Positions 32,305 through 41,836 of a stretch of DNA of 64,000 nt are shown here, piece by piece. The DNA lies in the NCBI GenBank assembly GCA_965219515.1, contig OZ244776.1, positions 310,001 to 374,000 of the forward strand, read 5' to 3'. The position numbers and the translations under genes were made by a program. Below the pieces are notes generated by a model. The model ran no database searches. It was not told where the DNA came from and was given only the letters and a program-made list of their open reading frames with translations. The DNA is from Ilyomonas sp965219515. Lineage in GTDB: Bacteria; Bacteroidota; Bacteroidia; Chitinophagales; Chitinophagaceae. How positions within the stretch are numbered: position 1 is the stretch's first letter; the number at the start of each line of letters is the position of its first letter.

Positions 32305-33300
32305 ATGAAACTGACTATTTATTGCTGCATTGTATTCTTGTTATCTGTTCTATCTGCAAATGCACAATCGGCTTATAGTATGCACACACTGGCAACCGGC
32401 GAAACGCTAAGCATGCTGGCAAAAACATATCACACAACCGTTGGAGATATTATGCGCATGAACGGCATGAATGCGCAAAGCCAGTTGCAGACAGGAGAGC
32501 AGATAAAAATACCTGCCGACGGTACGGTGGTAGAAAGAGCCACGCCGCCTGTTACTACACCGGTTGCCGCTGCCGCCAGCATTCCAAAAACGCATACGGT
32601 TGCCACAGGCGAAACATTATACCGCATCAGTCAGTTGTATAAAATACCGGTAGAGCAACTAAAAGCAATCAATAATTTGCCGGATAACAATGTGAAAATA
32701 GGACAGACGCTTTTATTAAGCGAAAGCGTATCAACACAAAAAATAACACCGGAAACTACCGGCGTTACGCCAAAACAAACAGTTGCCCAATCGCAAACAA
32801 AAGAGGTTGTACAACCGCCGGCTCCTGCAAAGCAAAATACTTCTGCCGGTAATACAATACTGGAAGCGCAACCGCAAACAGATAATACCAATGAAACTTC
32901 TGCACCGGTAACGACTGACAATGAAATGCCGCAAAATAACAGCCCTTTCAACAATACATATGCTTCAGCAACCACAGCGCCCAAAGAAGGATTTTTTATC
33001 AATATGTACGGTAAAAACAACAAACGAAGAGATGAGCAAACGAAGAACGGCGAGGCAATGACATTTAAATCGGCAAGTGGCTGGGCAGATAAAAAATATT
33101 ATATTTTAATGAATGATGCGCCTGCCGGTTCCATTGTAAAAATAAAAAATGGTAAGAACGAGTTGTATGCAAAAGTGTTGTGGAATTTAGGCGACATGAA
33201 AGAAAACAACGGGTTGTCGTTCCGTATCAGCACGGCAACGGCTGCGGCTTTGGGAATCACCGATCAAAAATTTGATTTGCGAGTAAGCTATTACGAATAA
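32305..33300 (+). CDS. Secreted protein with two LysM domains and a double-psi-barrel-like C-terminus
   Basis: 331 residues. Signal peptide ends near SANAQS. LysM domain 1 (about 26-70) contains LATGETLSMLAKTYHTTVGDI; LysM 2 (about 95-138) contains VATGETLYRISQLYKIPVEQL. A Thr/Pro/Gln-rich linker (140-220) leads to a C-terminal domain whose SGWADKKYYILMNDAPAGSI and ISTATAAALG segments recall RlpA/DPBB domains. LysM binds peptidoglycan; the DPBB-like fold could be a degraded or active wall hydrolase. The protein starts 36 bp after the methyltransferase. Confidence 0.85.
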   Translation: MKLTIYCCIVFLLSVLSANAQSAYSMHTLATGETLSMLAKTYHTTVGDIMRMNGMNAQSQLQTGEQIKIPADGTVVERATPPVTTPVAAAASIPKTHTVATGETLYRISQLYKIPVEQLKAINNLPDNNVKIGQTLLLSESVSTQKITPETTGVTPKQTVAQSQTKEVVQPPAPAKQNTSAGNTILEAQPQTDNTNETSAPVTTDNEMPQNNSPFNNTYASATTAPKEGFFINMYGKNNKRRDEQTKNGEAMTFKSASGWADKKYYILMNDAPAGSIVKIKNGKNELYAKVLWNLGDMKENNGLSFRISTATAAALGITDQKFDLRVSYYE

Positions 33301-33494
33301 ATGTTGGCAGCAAAAACGCGAACAATATAAACCAACAATCAGAAACATCTTATTGTAACTATCATCTTCATAAGCTAAGTTTTAAACATAATGCGGCAAA
33401 GTTTGGTAAATCAATCGTAATACGTAGATGTGGCAGATGCGAATAAGATTGGATGAAATTCCTCTCATCAGACTTGTAAAACCACAATCATTTT

Positions 33495-35045
33495 TTATCC
33501 GGATTGTGAGCTCTCGGTCTTTACGTCTTTGTTTTTTATAAATAATACGGCCATAAAAGCGCCTGCAAAAGCAAGACCGGCAGAGATGCGCATTATATTT
33601 TGATATACATGAATAAAAGCTGACTGGTATGCTTTTTCAATAGCCTCTTTGTTTGTAACAGAAGCAGGCGGTTTAGCGTTGCCGAGATTCACCACCTGTG
33701 CCGCAACAAGTCCTTTTTCTTTTGGCGTAAGAGAAATTTTATCTAACTGCTTTTGCAGCGCGCCCGAAAAAAACAGTACGGCGAGTGCGCCAAAAGCAGC
33801 GTTGGCAAATACATTGGCAATGCGCGTTGTTGCATTGTTGGTGCCGGATGCAATGCCCGATAAATGATCTGGTACAGAACCCATAACGGTTGTGGTAAGC
33901 GGCGCTACCGTTAACGATATGCCTAAGCCAAACACCATAATACCCGGAAAGAAAGTTAACCAATAATCTGAAGCGCCCTTTGTTTCCCCTACCAGCGAAA
34001 GCGCAATAAACCCGATGCCCGCAACAGCAGGACCCGTTATTAACAAAAGACGGGGTCCATATTTATCAGCCAGACTACCGGCATAGCGCGCTATCAAAAT
34101 CATTAACAGGGTAAATGGCAGAAAAGTAAGTCCTGACTGCAACTGGCTGTAACCCTGCGCCTGCACCATATTTAACGATAGAAACAGCATACCTGCACCA
34201 AGGCCGGCATATAAAAATAAAGTTAGCAGGTTGGCGCCGGTGAACGTTTTGTTAGCGAATAAATTCAATGGCATCATGGGATGTGTGCTCTTTTTTTCAA
34301 TAAAAAGAAAGGCAATTAAACAAAATATCCCTGCCGTTAAAGTGATAATAACTTCAGGCGTTTGCAAGCCCGTTTCTGGTATGCGAAGGCAACCAAACGT
34401 TACTAAAGCCAACCCAAGCGCAACAGATATGGCACCTGGAAAATCAATGCTGCGATCGCCGTCTTCATCCCTGCTTTCTTTTACTTTGCGCCAAAGAATG
34501 ATAAGGGCTGCCGTTCCTATCGGCACATTAATAAAAAATATAAAACGCCATAAGCCGGCATCTGCAAAAGCGCCGCCCATAATTGGGCCGCCGATGGTTA
34601 CGATGGTGGTAACGGCAGACCATGTGCCAATGGCTTTGCCGCGCTCTCTGGCATTGATAGACGAGGAAATAAGCGACAGGCTGCCGGGTATCATTAGAGA
34701 GCCTCCCAACCCTTGTATCACTCTGAATATAATTAAAAGATTGATGGTGGGCGAAAAGCCGCAGGCAACAGAGCCGAGCATAAAAATAAAGATGCCCAGC
34801 ATGAATATTTTTTTGCGTCCCAGTTTATCTCCCAGCGAACCGCCGATGAGCGTTAATGCGGCAATCATTAACAGATAGGCGTTTAGCAACCAGAACAAAT
34901 CAGTTCCTGTTGCATGAAGACTTTCTTGCAACGCCGGTAATACAACGTTCAATGCCGTTCCATCTATAAAACCCATGGCTGATGCAAGAATGGCAGCAGC
35001 CATTATCCACTTGCCTTCAGCACTGCTTAACGCTACGGTAGCCAT
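33495..35045 (-). CDS. DHA2-family multidrug exporter (MFS, 14 spans)
   Basis: 516 residues from the ATG at 35045 (MATVALSSAEGKW); nine residues more are possible upstream. About fourteen hydrophobic segments are seen. MFS motif A appears as GGSLGDKLGRKKIF, and motif C of drug antiporters as the Gly/Pro-rich GGPIMGGAFADAGLWRFIFFINVPIG. EmrB/QacA-type proteins export hydrophobic compounds by proton exchange. No TetR-type regulator or membrane fusion protein sits next to it. A short hairpin (33483-33508) overlaps its stop codon. Confidence 0.9.
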   Translation of the reverse strand: MATVALSSAEGKWIMAAAILASAMGFIDGTALNVVLPALQESLHATGTDLFWLLNAYLLMIAALTLIGGSLGDKLGRKKIFMLGIFIFMLGSVACGFSPTINLLIIFRVIQGLGGSLMIPGSLSLISSSINARERGKAIGTWSAVTTIVTIGGPIMGGAFADAGLWRFIFFINVPIGTAALIILWRKVKESRDEDGDRSIDFPGAISVALGLALVTFGCLRIPETGLQTPEVIITLTAGIFCLIAFLFIEKKSTHPMMPLNLFANKTFTGANLLTLFLYAGLGAGMLFLSLNMVQAQGYSQLQSGLTFLPFTLLMILIARYAGSLADKYGPRLLLITGPAVAGIGFIALSLVGETKGASDYWLTFFPGIMVFGLGISLTVAPLTTTVMGSVPDHLSGIASGTNNATTRIANVFANAAFGALAVLFFSGALQKQLDKISLTPKEKGLVAAQVVNLGNAKPPASVTNKEAIEKAYQSAFIHVYQNIMRISAGLAFAGAFMAVLFIKNKDVKTESSQSG

Positions 35046-35177
35046 TGCAATTTTTAAATATGTAAAGTACAATCAATTGATAGGGACGCGGAAAAATAAT
35101 GTTTCAATCAATGAAAACAAGATTTTGATTTGACCCTTCAAATTAAATTGAATCCATGATTTTTTTATCAAAAAAAA

Positions 35178-37754
35178 TTACACGCTATTTCGCGCCGCGT
35201 TAATAATGCCGAATGAGCAACGGATAATCAGCTTTTCATACGTATCTTTTAATGGCAGCGAAGAGCCTTTTTCTTCACTTTCGCGCAACCGGCTCAAACA
35301 AAATTGCTGAATCACGGCTAACGGCAGCACAATTCGTTCGCGCATCTGAATAGATAATTGCTCTACCGGATAATCTGCCATCAGATCGGTATTGCCGGAA
35401 AGACGAAGAATATATTTTAGCGTCAGTTCATATTCATCAAAAGTCAGCTTCCAAACCTCACCGTATTTTTCATGTTTGGAAAGAAAAGCGGTAAGCGGAA
35501 AGAAGCATTTCTTCATCGCCATTTCGCAGTTATCTATCAATGTTTTAAAGAACAATGAATTTTTGTAAAGCTGCTGCACGTCTTTCCATTTTCCCTGCTC
35601 TTCCATCATTTTTAATGCCGTGCCTACGCCGTAATAACCCGTTACGTTTTGCTTGGTCTGGCTCCACGCGCCAACATATGGAATGGCGCGCAGACTGTTC
35701 AACGACAACTTAGCGGCGCCGCCACGTTTGGACGGGCGGCTGCCGATGTTTGTTTCGGCATAAAAACGCAGCGGACTTACATGACTCAGATAATCTATAA
35801 AATACGGATGATTTTTCAATTCAGAATAGGATTGATACCCAATCTCTGAAAGCTGCGCCAGCAGCGATTCTTCCTCTTCCGTCATGGTTGTTTTGCGGTT
35901 CGATAAGATATCATTTGAAATGCCGGCATGAATCAGTTGCTCGATGTTGAACTGCGCCGTATCAACGGTTCCAAAGTTGGAGCTTACGGTTTGCCCCTGC
36001 ACCGTTAACTGTATTTCCTTGTTTGAAATGTTATGACCCATTGAAGCATAGAAGCGATGCGTTTTGCCGCCGCCTCTTGCCGGCGGACCACCGCGGCCAT
36101 CAAAAAATACAACGCTGATTTCATGTTGTTTGCTAATGGCTGTCAGTTCTTCCTTCGCTTTGTAAATGCTGTAATTCGCCATCAGATAACCGCCGTCTTT
36201 TGTGCCGTCGGAAAAACCAAGCATGATGGTTTGCGTATTGTTGCGCTGCAGCAAATGCTGTTTGTAATGCTCATTGTTATATAAACTTTCCATAATGGCG
36301 GAAGCGGCTTTTAAATCGTCAATGGTTTCAAACAAAGGAACAATATCTACGGTAAGCTCTTCCCTTTTCCAGCCCGACAATAAAAACAAACCATATACTT
36401 CCAGCAGGCTTAATGCGCTTGTTGTATGGCTTATGATGTAGCGGTTGCAGGCTTCTTCGCCATTGGTTTGCTGAATGGCTTTCATTGCCTGCATTGCCAG
36501 CAATGTATCCTGCTGCAAAGCATCATCCAATACAGCCGCATCAACCGGTTGCGTAATGTTCAATAATATGGTTGTCTTTTCTTCGTCGGATAAATCATTA
36601 TAGTTATCAGGCAAAGCATTTGTTTTTTCGGCAATGCTTTGCAATGCTTTTTCGTGCACCGAACTGTCTTGCCGTACATCGAGCGAAGCGAAATACAACC
36701 CGAAAATTTCAATTTTGCTGATTAGATTTTGCAAGGCGTGTAGAAATAAACCATTATGCTCGGTAATGATAATCTGCTTTAATCGCCGCAACGTTTCCAG
36801 CATTTCATTTTTGTCTAATAAACCCGTTTCTTCCGGTGCAATCAAACTTTTATACAGCTTTTTCTCAAGGTCTTGTATTACATTTTCAACTCCTTTGAAA
36901 GTGAGCCGCCGCCTGATTCTTCTAATGTCGAGATAATAGCATTTAATGATGGCTTCCCGCAAAGCCGTAGCCACCTGCCGGGTAATATCAGCCGTTACAA
37001 ACGGGTTTCCGTCGCGGTCGCCGCCCGGCCAAAATCCCATTCTGATAACCGGGTTTTCTTCACTTACTGCATGAGGAAACAACGCCTTCATAGAAGAGAT
37101 GATTTTGCCGGAGGCGGCATAAAATACATTCTCCAGATACCAGATCAAACTCATGGCTTCATCAAACGGGGTAGGTTTGTGCTTGCGCAAAAAAGGTGTT
37201 TTGCCAAGTTGCTGTAAATACGAGTTAATGAGCGCCGCATTCTCATTCATCAGCGCTTTGGATAAGTCGTGAATGATGCCCAGCACTTCGCCCGGATAAA
37301 ACTGCGTGGGATGCGCCGTTAATACCAGCCGCACGCCAAAATCTTTCAGCTTCTCTTCCAGCGCTTTTTCTTTGTCTGCGCTGTTGGTGATAGATTGCAG
37401 TTGCTTTAACGTTCCGGCTCCGCTCATATCATTCACTTCTGTAAAAGCGGCATCTTCCAGCGCATCAAACAGCACCACCTGGCGTTCGGTATATTGTACA
37501 AACCGAAACAATAAATCGAGCCCTTCGGGCTGATTGTACGTAGTGTATTGCAACAAAAAAGAATTAATGATTTCTACCGGGCTCTGGTTTTTTTTAAAGC
37601 CTTCCTCGCAATGAATCAGAAACAGCGACAGCAACACGCCGGTTCGCTCGATGCGATGAAACGGCAACGATGTAAACAAGCTGTTGTACAACTGGAACCG
37701 GATGGCGACCAAATTTTTAAATTGCTGCAAACTGCTGTTGGCATAAGCGTCCAT
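35178..37754 (-). CDS. ppc: Phosphoenolpyruvate carboxylase
   Basis: 858 residues. LVLTAHPTQFYPGEVL has the catalytic His, GFWPGGDRDGNPFV binds substrate, and FFDGRGGPPARGGGKTHRFYAS is the second active-site loop. That loop differs from the enterobacterial FHGRGGTIGRGGGP form: Asp replaces the conserved His and PPA replaces the middle residues. GSRPSKRGGAAKLSLNSLRAIPYVGAWSQ contains the RPSKR block. The enzyme makes oxaloacetate from PEP and bicarbonate. The protein ends in AARNSV rather than the usual NTG, so allosteric properties may differ. Transcribed alone. Confidence 0.93.
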   Translation of the reverse strand: MDAYANSSLQQFKNLVAIRFQLYNSLFTSLPFHRIERTGVLLSLFLIHCEEGFKKNQSPVEIINSFLLQYTTYNQPEGLDLLFRFVQYTERQVVLFDALEDAAFTEVNDMSGAGTLKQLQSITNSADKEKALEEKLKDFGVRLVLTAHPTQFYPGEVLGIIHDLSKALMNENAALINSYLQQLGKTPFLRKHKPTPFDEAMSLIWYLENVFYAASGKIISSMKALFPHAVSEENPVIRMGFWPGGDRDGNPFVTADITRQVATALREAIIKCYYLDIRRIRRRLTFKGVENVIQDLEKKLYKSLIAPEETGLLDKNEMLETLRRLKQIIITEHNGLFLHALQNLISKIEIFGLYFASLDVRQDSSVHEKALQSIAEKTNALPDNYNDLSDEEKTTILLNITQPVDAAVLDDALQQDTLLAMQAMKAIQQTNGEEACNRYIISHTTSALSLLEVYGLFLLSGWKREELTVDIVPLFETIDDLKAASAIMESLYNNEHYKQHLLQRNNTQTIMLGFSDGTKDGGYLMANYSIYKAKEELTAISKQHEISVVFFDGRGGPPARGGGKTHRFYASMGHNISNKEIQLTVQGQTVSSNFGTVDTAQFNIEQLIHAGISNDILSNRKTTMTEEEESLLAQLSEIGYQSYSELKNHPYFIDYLSHVSPLRFYAETNIGSRPSKRGGAAKLSLNSLRAIPYVGAWSQTKQNVTGYYGVGTALKMMEEQGKWKDVQQLYKNSLFFKTLIDNCEMAMKKCFFPLTAFLSKHEKYGEVWKLTFDEYELTLKYILRLSGNTDLMADYPVEQLSIQMRERIVLPLAVIQQFCLSRLRESEEKGSSLPLKDTYEKLIIRCSFGIINAARNSV

Positions 37755-37863
37755 AGGTATTATCTGTTAATTGGTTTACGGCAGGCAATCTGTCTTACAG
37801 GCGTTGAAATTAAGGGAAAGAGATGAAAGATACTAAGTAACCTGCTTATTGATTGCCCAAAAC

Positions 37864-37896
37864 TTGTTTCTTCTTTCTTCATCTCCCGTATCTTCG
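37864..37896 (+). promoter_or_regulatory. Candidate promoter of sucC
   Basis: TTG (37864-37866) and TATCTTCG (37889-37896) separated by 22 bp, close to the Bacteroidota TTG-N19-21-TAnnTTTG pattern. The -7 element ends 19 bp before the sucC ATG. Confidence 0.45.
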
Positions 37897-37915
37897 TCTG
37901 CTAAAATTGTAAGCT

Positions 37916-39127
37916 ATGAACCTGCACGAATATCAGGCAAAAGAATTACTCAAAAAATACAATGTTCCTGTTCAGGAAGGCATTGCGGTAGATACGGTGA
38001 TGGCTGCCGAAGAAGCTTATCGCCAGATAAAAGGACAAACCAATAACAGCTTTGCCGTGGTAAAAGCGCAGATACATGCGGGTGGCAGAGGCAAAGGAAA
38101 AATAGCAGGAACCGAACAGCGCGGCGTAGCCGTGGGTAAAAATGTTGATGATATTTCGAACATTGCGAAAAATATACTGGGCGGAACTTTGGTAACGATA
38201 CAAACCGGACCAGCTGGCAAAAAAGTAAGCAAAGTATTGATTGCGCAGGATGTATATTATAAAGGATTGAACGAAGTAAAAGAGTTTTATTTGTCCATTT
38301 TGCTGGATCGCTCGAAGGGGCAAAATGTAATTATGTATAGCACTGAAGGCGGCGTGGACATTGAGCAGGTGGCACACGACACGCCCGACCGCATTTTCAG
38401 AGAATGGGTACATCCGTCGGGCGGCCTGCAGGGTTTTCAGGCGCGCAAAATTGCTTTCAATCTTGGTTTAAGCGGCGAAGCATTTAAAAACTGCGTAAAG
38501 TTTGTTACCAATTTATACAATGCCTATGTAGGTTTGGATTGCGCCATGCTGGAAATAAATCCGTTATTCAAAACCAGCGATGAAAAAATAATTGCGGTTG
38601 ACTGTAAAATGAGCATTGACGATAACGCGCTGATGCGCCACAACGACATTGCTTCGCTGCGCGATACTACAGAAGAAGACCCGACCGAAGTAGAAGCCGG
38701 TCAATACAATCTAAACTTTGTAAAGCTTGATGGCAATGTAGGTTGCATGGTGAACGGCGCCGGTTTGGCCATGGCAACGATGGATATGATTAAACTTAGT
38801 GGCGGCGAGCCTGCCAACTTTTTAGATGTGGGCGGCACGGCTAATGCGCAAACGGTAGAAGCCGGTTTCCGCATCATTATGAAAGACCCGAATGTAAAAG
38901 CCATTCTCATTAATATTTTCGGCGGTATTGTGCGTTGCGACCGTGTAGCTGCCGGCGTGATTGATGCATACAATAAATTGGGCAACATCAATATTCCGAT
39001 TATTGTTCGCCTGCAGGGAACAAATGCGGAAGAAGCGAAAAAACTGATAGACGAAAGCGGCTTAAAAGTAGAATCGGCTATTTTATTAAGCGAAGCGGCA
39101 GATCTGGTGAAGAAGGCGGTGGCTTAA
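37916..39127 (+). CDS. sucC: Succinate-CoA ligase (ADP-forming) beta subunit
   Basis: 403 residues. MNLHEYQAKELLKKYNVPVQ is the standard SucC start; VVKAQIHAGGRGKGKIAG is the ATP-grasp block; LEINPLFK and the C-terminal NIFGGIVRCDRVAAGVI (the CoA-ligase phosphohistidine loop contact) follow. The complex converts succinyl-CoA to succinate with ATP formation in the TCA cycle. The alpha subunit sucD is not adjacent, as is frequent in Bacteroidota. The gene has its own promoter-like element and terminator. Confidence 0.96.
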   Translation: MNLHEYQAKELLKKYNVPVQEGIAVDTVMAAEEAYRQIKGQTNNSFAVVKAQIHAGGRGKGKIAGTEQRGVAVGKNVDDISNIAKNILGGTLVTIQTGPAGKKVSKVLIAQDVYYKGLNEVKEFYLSILLDRSKGQNVIMYSTEGGVDIEQVAHDTPDRIFREWVHPSGGLQGFQARKIAFNLGLSGEAFKNCVKFVTNLYNAYVGLDCAMLEINPLFKTSDEKIIAVDCKMSIDDNALMRHNDIASLRDTTEEDPTEVEAGQYNLNFVKLDGNVGCMVNGAGLAMATMDMIKLSGGEPANFLDVGGTANAQTVEAGFRIIMKDPNVKAILINIFGGIVRCDRVAAGVIDAYNKLGNINIPIIVRLQGTNAEEAKKLIDESGLKVESAILLSEAADLVKKAVA

Positions 39128-39161
39128 TTATGAATGATAAGTTATGAATTATAATTTGTGA
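39127..39161. repeat. Heptad-register repeat tract (ATTATGA type), 5 units
   Basis: Five phased units (ATTATGA, ATGATAA, GTTATGA, ATTATAA, TTTGTGA), beginning at the last base of the sucC stop codon and ending just before the terminator stem. Confidence 0.65.
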
Positions 39162-39163
39162 AG

Positions 39164-39198
39164 AAGCGCAAAGGGTTTAATGCTCTTCGCGCTTTTTT
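39164..39198 (+). terminator. Intrinsic terminator of sucC
   Basis: AAGCGC-A-AAG pairs with CTT-C-GCGCTT (39164-39173 with 39185-39194), followed by a T-run to 39198. Confidence 0.8.
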
Positions 39199-39221
39199 GT
39201 TTTTTGATAAAATAAACAAAA

Positions 39222-39461
39222 TTATTTTCGGAGATACAAACCCACAGTAGCAGCCATTTGCGCGATCCAAAATACAACCATCCATTTGATTAAGTCTACT
39301 TTGTCATCCTTTGTTAAAAACACGTCTTGCTTTTGCTTTATTTTTTCTTCGGCCTTGGCTTCAAAATATTCAATTACCAAATTAGCTTCGTCTTCACTGA
39401 AACGCTTTTTGAACAGCTCATATACTTTTAAATCCAGAGAAGACATAACTACTTTTTTCAA
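39222..39461 (-). CDS. Small helical protein with C-terminal membrane anchor
   Basis: 79 residues. A charged helical part (FKKRFSEDEANLVIEYFEAKAEEKIKQKQ) is followed by KDDKVDLIKW and a C-terminal membrane segment (MVVFWIAQMAATVGLYLRK). The layout resembles DUF1640/CCDC90-like proteins. It starts 18 bp after hisD on the same strand. The decayed gene at 9059 has the same C-terminal plan. Function unknown; a link to histidine synthesis is not implied. Confidence 0.65.
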   Translation of the reverse strand: MKKVVMSSLDLKVYELFKKRFSEDEANLVIEYFEAKAEEKIKQKQDVFLTKDDKVDLIKWMVVFWIAQMAATVGLYLRK

Positions 39462-39479
39462 AAATAAAAAATTCCACCG

Positions 39480-40775
39480 TTATCTCTTTTTCATTCTCAC
39501 TTCCACCGCCTTTGCATGTGCATCAAGACCTTCCGCCATCGCCATTTCCCGCACGGTAGCAGCAATATTTTGCAAGCCTGTTTTTGATAATTTCTGATAG
39601 GTAATTTTCTTTACAAAACTATCTATGCTTACACCACTGTACATTTTTGCGAAACCATTGGTGGGCAGGGTGTGATTGGTTCCGCTGGCATAATCGCCCG
39701 CACTTTCCGGTGAATATTGACCTATAAAAACAGAGCCTGCATTAACAATTTCCTCTGCAATTTCATCTTCATTCCGGCAGGTAACAATTAAGTGTTCGGG
39801 CGCATAAGCATTTACCATATCAATCGCATCGGTCAAGTTTTTTACCAATACAAAACGACTGTTTTCCAACGCTAATGCGGCAATGGTTTTGCGTTCCAGC
39901 AATTCTAACTGTTTGCCCATTTCAACCGTTACTTTTTGTATTAATTCTTCGCTGGTTGTAACCAAAACCACCTGACTGTCCACGCCGTGTTCTGCCTGTG
40001 CCAACAAATCGGCTGCAACAAACGAAGCATCTGCAGTTTCATCTGCCAACACGCATACTTCGCTTGGCCCCGCGGGCATATCAATGGCAATTCCCTCTTG
40101 CTGTATCAGTTGCTTGGCGCAGGTTACATACTGGTTTCCCGGACCAAATATTTTATAAACCGCCGGTACCGTTTCGGTTCCGTAAGCCATGGCTGCGATT
40201 GCCTGTGCGCCGCCGATTTTATAGACGTTTGTTACGCCTGCTATTTGCGCAGCATACAAAATAGCCGGATGCAACAGACCATCTTTATCGGGCGGCGAAC
40301 ACAAAATAATTTGCTTACAGCCTGCCAGTTTGGCCGGAATGCCGAGCATCAATATGGTTGAAAAAAGCGGCGCCGTTCCGCCAGGAATGTACAAGCCCAC
40401 TTTCTCAATGCCAACCGATTTGCGCCAGCATCGGACGCCGGGCATAGTTTCGATAAATTCCGGTAGCGTGATTTGTTTTTGATGAAACGCAGTAATATTA
40501 TTGGCAGCCGTTTGTATCGCTTCCTGTAAAGCTTCGCTAAGTTGTTGTTTCGCGTTCGCTTTTTCATCCTCACCAACAACAAAACGATGCGATGAAACAC
40601 CATCAAATTTTTTTGTAAACTCTTTTACCGCCGCATCACCTTTTTCTTTTACTTCCTGCAAAATGGCGCTTACTTTTTCATTTAATGAAGCCACATCAAT
40701 TTGCGGACGCTTCAACAGCACTTCCCATCCGCCGGGCGGCAACGTAGCCAAATCTCTGGCATCAATGATTTGCAT
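39480..40775 (-). CDS. hisD: Histidinol dehydrogenase
   Basis: 431 residues, usual length. GLYIPGGTAPLFSTILMLGIPAKLAGC, YKIGGAQAIAAMAYGTETVPAVYKIFGPGNQYV, DMPAGPSEVCVLAD and AEHGVDSQVVLVT are HisD signatures; SPESAGDYASGTNHTLPTNG contains the Zn-binding and catalytic residues. It oxidises histidinol twice with NAD to histidine. Second gene of the hisG-hisD unit, 96 bp after hisG; that gap contains a palindromic repeat (40794-40871). Confidence 0.96.
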   Translation of the reverse strand: MQIIDARDLATLPPGGWEVLLKRPQIDVASLNEKVSAILQEVKEKGDAAVKEFTKKFDGVSSHRFVVGEDEKANAKQQLSEALQEAIQTAANNITAFHQKQITLPEFIETMPGVRCWRKSVGIEKVGLYIPGGTAPLFSTILMLGIPAKLAGCKQIILCSPPDKDGLLHPAILYAAQIAGVTNVYKIGGAQAIAAMAYGTETVPAVYKIFGPGNQYVTCAKQLIQQEGIAIDMPAGPSEVCVLADETADASFVAADLLAQAEHGVDSQVVLVTTSEELIQKVTVEMGKQLELLERKTIAALALENSRFVLVKNLTDAIDMVNAYAPEHLIVTCRNEDEIAEEIVNAGSVFIGQYSPESAGDYASGTNHTLPTNGFAKMYSGVSIDSFVKKITYQKLSKTGLQNIAATVREMAMAEGLDAHAKAVEVRMKKR

Positions 40776-40793
40776 TAACTTATTTTTTATTTC

Positions 40794-40871
40794 TCGCGGA
40801 TAACACAGATAACACAGAACAATTTAAAAAAAATGAAATCATCGGTGTCATCTGCGCAATCTGTGAGAGCA
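40794..40871. repeat. 9-10-bp-period repeat element within the hisG-hisD gap
   Basis: Left part repeats GATAACACA twice; right part (40846-40867) contains ATCTGCGCAATCTGTGAGAG, roughly the inverse complement of the left part. It shares the ATCTGTGA / CACAGAT words with the elements at 52007, 53118 and 55498. It would be transcribed inside the his operon. Confidence 0.6.
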
Positions 40872-41744
40872 TCAGATAATCATCTTCTCAATCGGAATTA
40901 CCAAAATTCCCTGCGCACCTTTTTCTTTCAGTTGTTCAATAATATCCCAAAACTCATTTTCGCTTAATACGCTGTGAACACTATGCCAGCCTTTCTCCGC
41001 CAAAGGCACAACCGTAGGGCTTTTCATGCCGGGCAGCAAAGCAACAATTTCGGATAATGTTTCGTCGGGCGCATTTAATAAAATGTATTTGTTGTTGCGC
41101 GCTTTTTTTACCGACTGAATGCGAAACAACAACCGATTGAGAATCGCTTCTTTTTCTTTACTTATGTTTTTTGTTTTAATTAAAACAGCCTGCGATTGCA
41201 ATATTACCTGCGCTTCTTTTAACCCGTTCATAAACAATGTAGAGCCGCTGCTTACCAAATCGCAAATGGCATTTGCCAAACCAATGCCCGGCGCTATTTC
41301 TACGCTGCCGCTGATTTCGTGGATGTCGGCACTGATATGATGTTCCGATAAAAATTTTTTTACCAAAACCGGATAGCTTGTTGCAATTCGTTTGCCTTCA
41401 AGAAAGTGAATGTCTGTATAATCTTCATTCTTATCAATGGCAATAGAAAGCCGGCATTTGCCAAAGCCCAGTTTATCCGTTACTTCTATTTCCTTTTCTT
41501 TTTCATACACCACATTTTCGCCAACAAAACCAACATCGGCAACGGCATCTTCCACATATTGCGGAATATCATCGTCGCGCAGAAAAAAAACTTCCAAAGG
41601 AAAGTTAGCTGCTTCGCTTTTCAGCTTGTTTACGCCATTGCTGATTTCGATGCCGCATTCTTTCAGCAGGCGAATCGAATCGTCGTGCAGGCGACCCGAT
41701 TTTTGTATGGCTAATTTTAAAGTAGCACCGTATTGGTTGTTCAT
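40872..41744 (-). CDS. hisG: ATP phosphoribosyltransferase, long form
   Basis: 290 residues, the length of the homohexameric long form with a C-terminal ACT-like regulatory domain. LKLAIQKSGRLHDDSIRLLKECGI is the N-terminal catalytic start, VADVGFVGENVVYEKE and GSVEIAPGIGLANAICDLVSSGSTLF are core motifs. PGMKSPTVVPLAEKGWHSVHSVLSENEFWDIIEQLKEKGAQGILVIPIEKMI is the histidine-sensing domain. It catalyses the first committed step of histidine synthesis. Regulation: feedback through the C-terminal domain plus transcription attenuation upstream (41751-41870). Confidence 0.95.
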   Translation of the reverse strand: MNNQYGATLKLAIQKSGRLHDDSIRLLKECGIEISNGVNKLKSEAANFPLEVFFLRDDDIPQYVEDAVADVGFVGENVVYEKEKEIEVTDKLGFGKCRLSIAIDKNEDYTDIHFLEGKRIATSYPVLVKKFLSEHHISADIHEISGSVEIAPGIGLANAICDLVSSGSTLFMNGLKEAQVILQSQAVLIKTKNISKEKEAILNRLLFRIQSVKKARNNKYILLNAPDETLSEIVALLPGMKSPTVVPLAEKGWHSVHSVLSENEFWDIIEQLKEKGAQGILVIPIEKMII

Positions 41745-41750
41745 TTTTAT

Positions 41751-41836
41751 AAAAATAAAAAAGGCTTACCAACGCAGTAAGCCAGAATGTTATGATGATG
41801 CAATGCATAAACACCGGGCTTACGCTGATACAGCGT
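41751..41836 (-). promoter_or_regulatory. Histidine operon attenuator
   Basis: Read on the minus strand: segment A ACGCTG (41836-41831) pairs with CAGCGT (41827-41822); overlapping it is B GTAAGCC (41823-41817), which can instead pair with C GGCTTAC (41783-41777); C otherwise pairs with D GTAAGCC (41769-41763), forming a terminator stem followed by TTTTTTATTTTT up to 6 bp before hisG. These are mutually exclusive hairpins of a classic attenuator, controlled by the leader peptide at 41820-41870. Confidence 0.85.

Noticed and set aside
34231..34878. 215-residue plus-strand frame
   Set aside because: Antisense to the DHA2 exporter; Pro/Met-rich shadow of hydrophobic codons.
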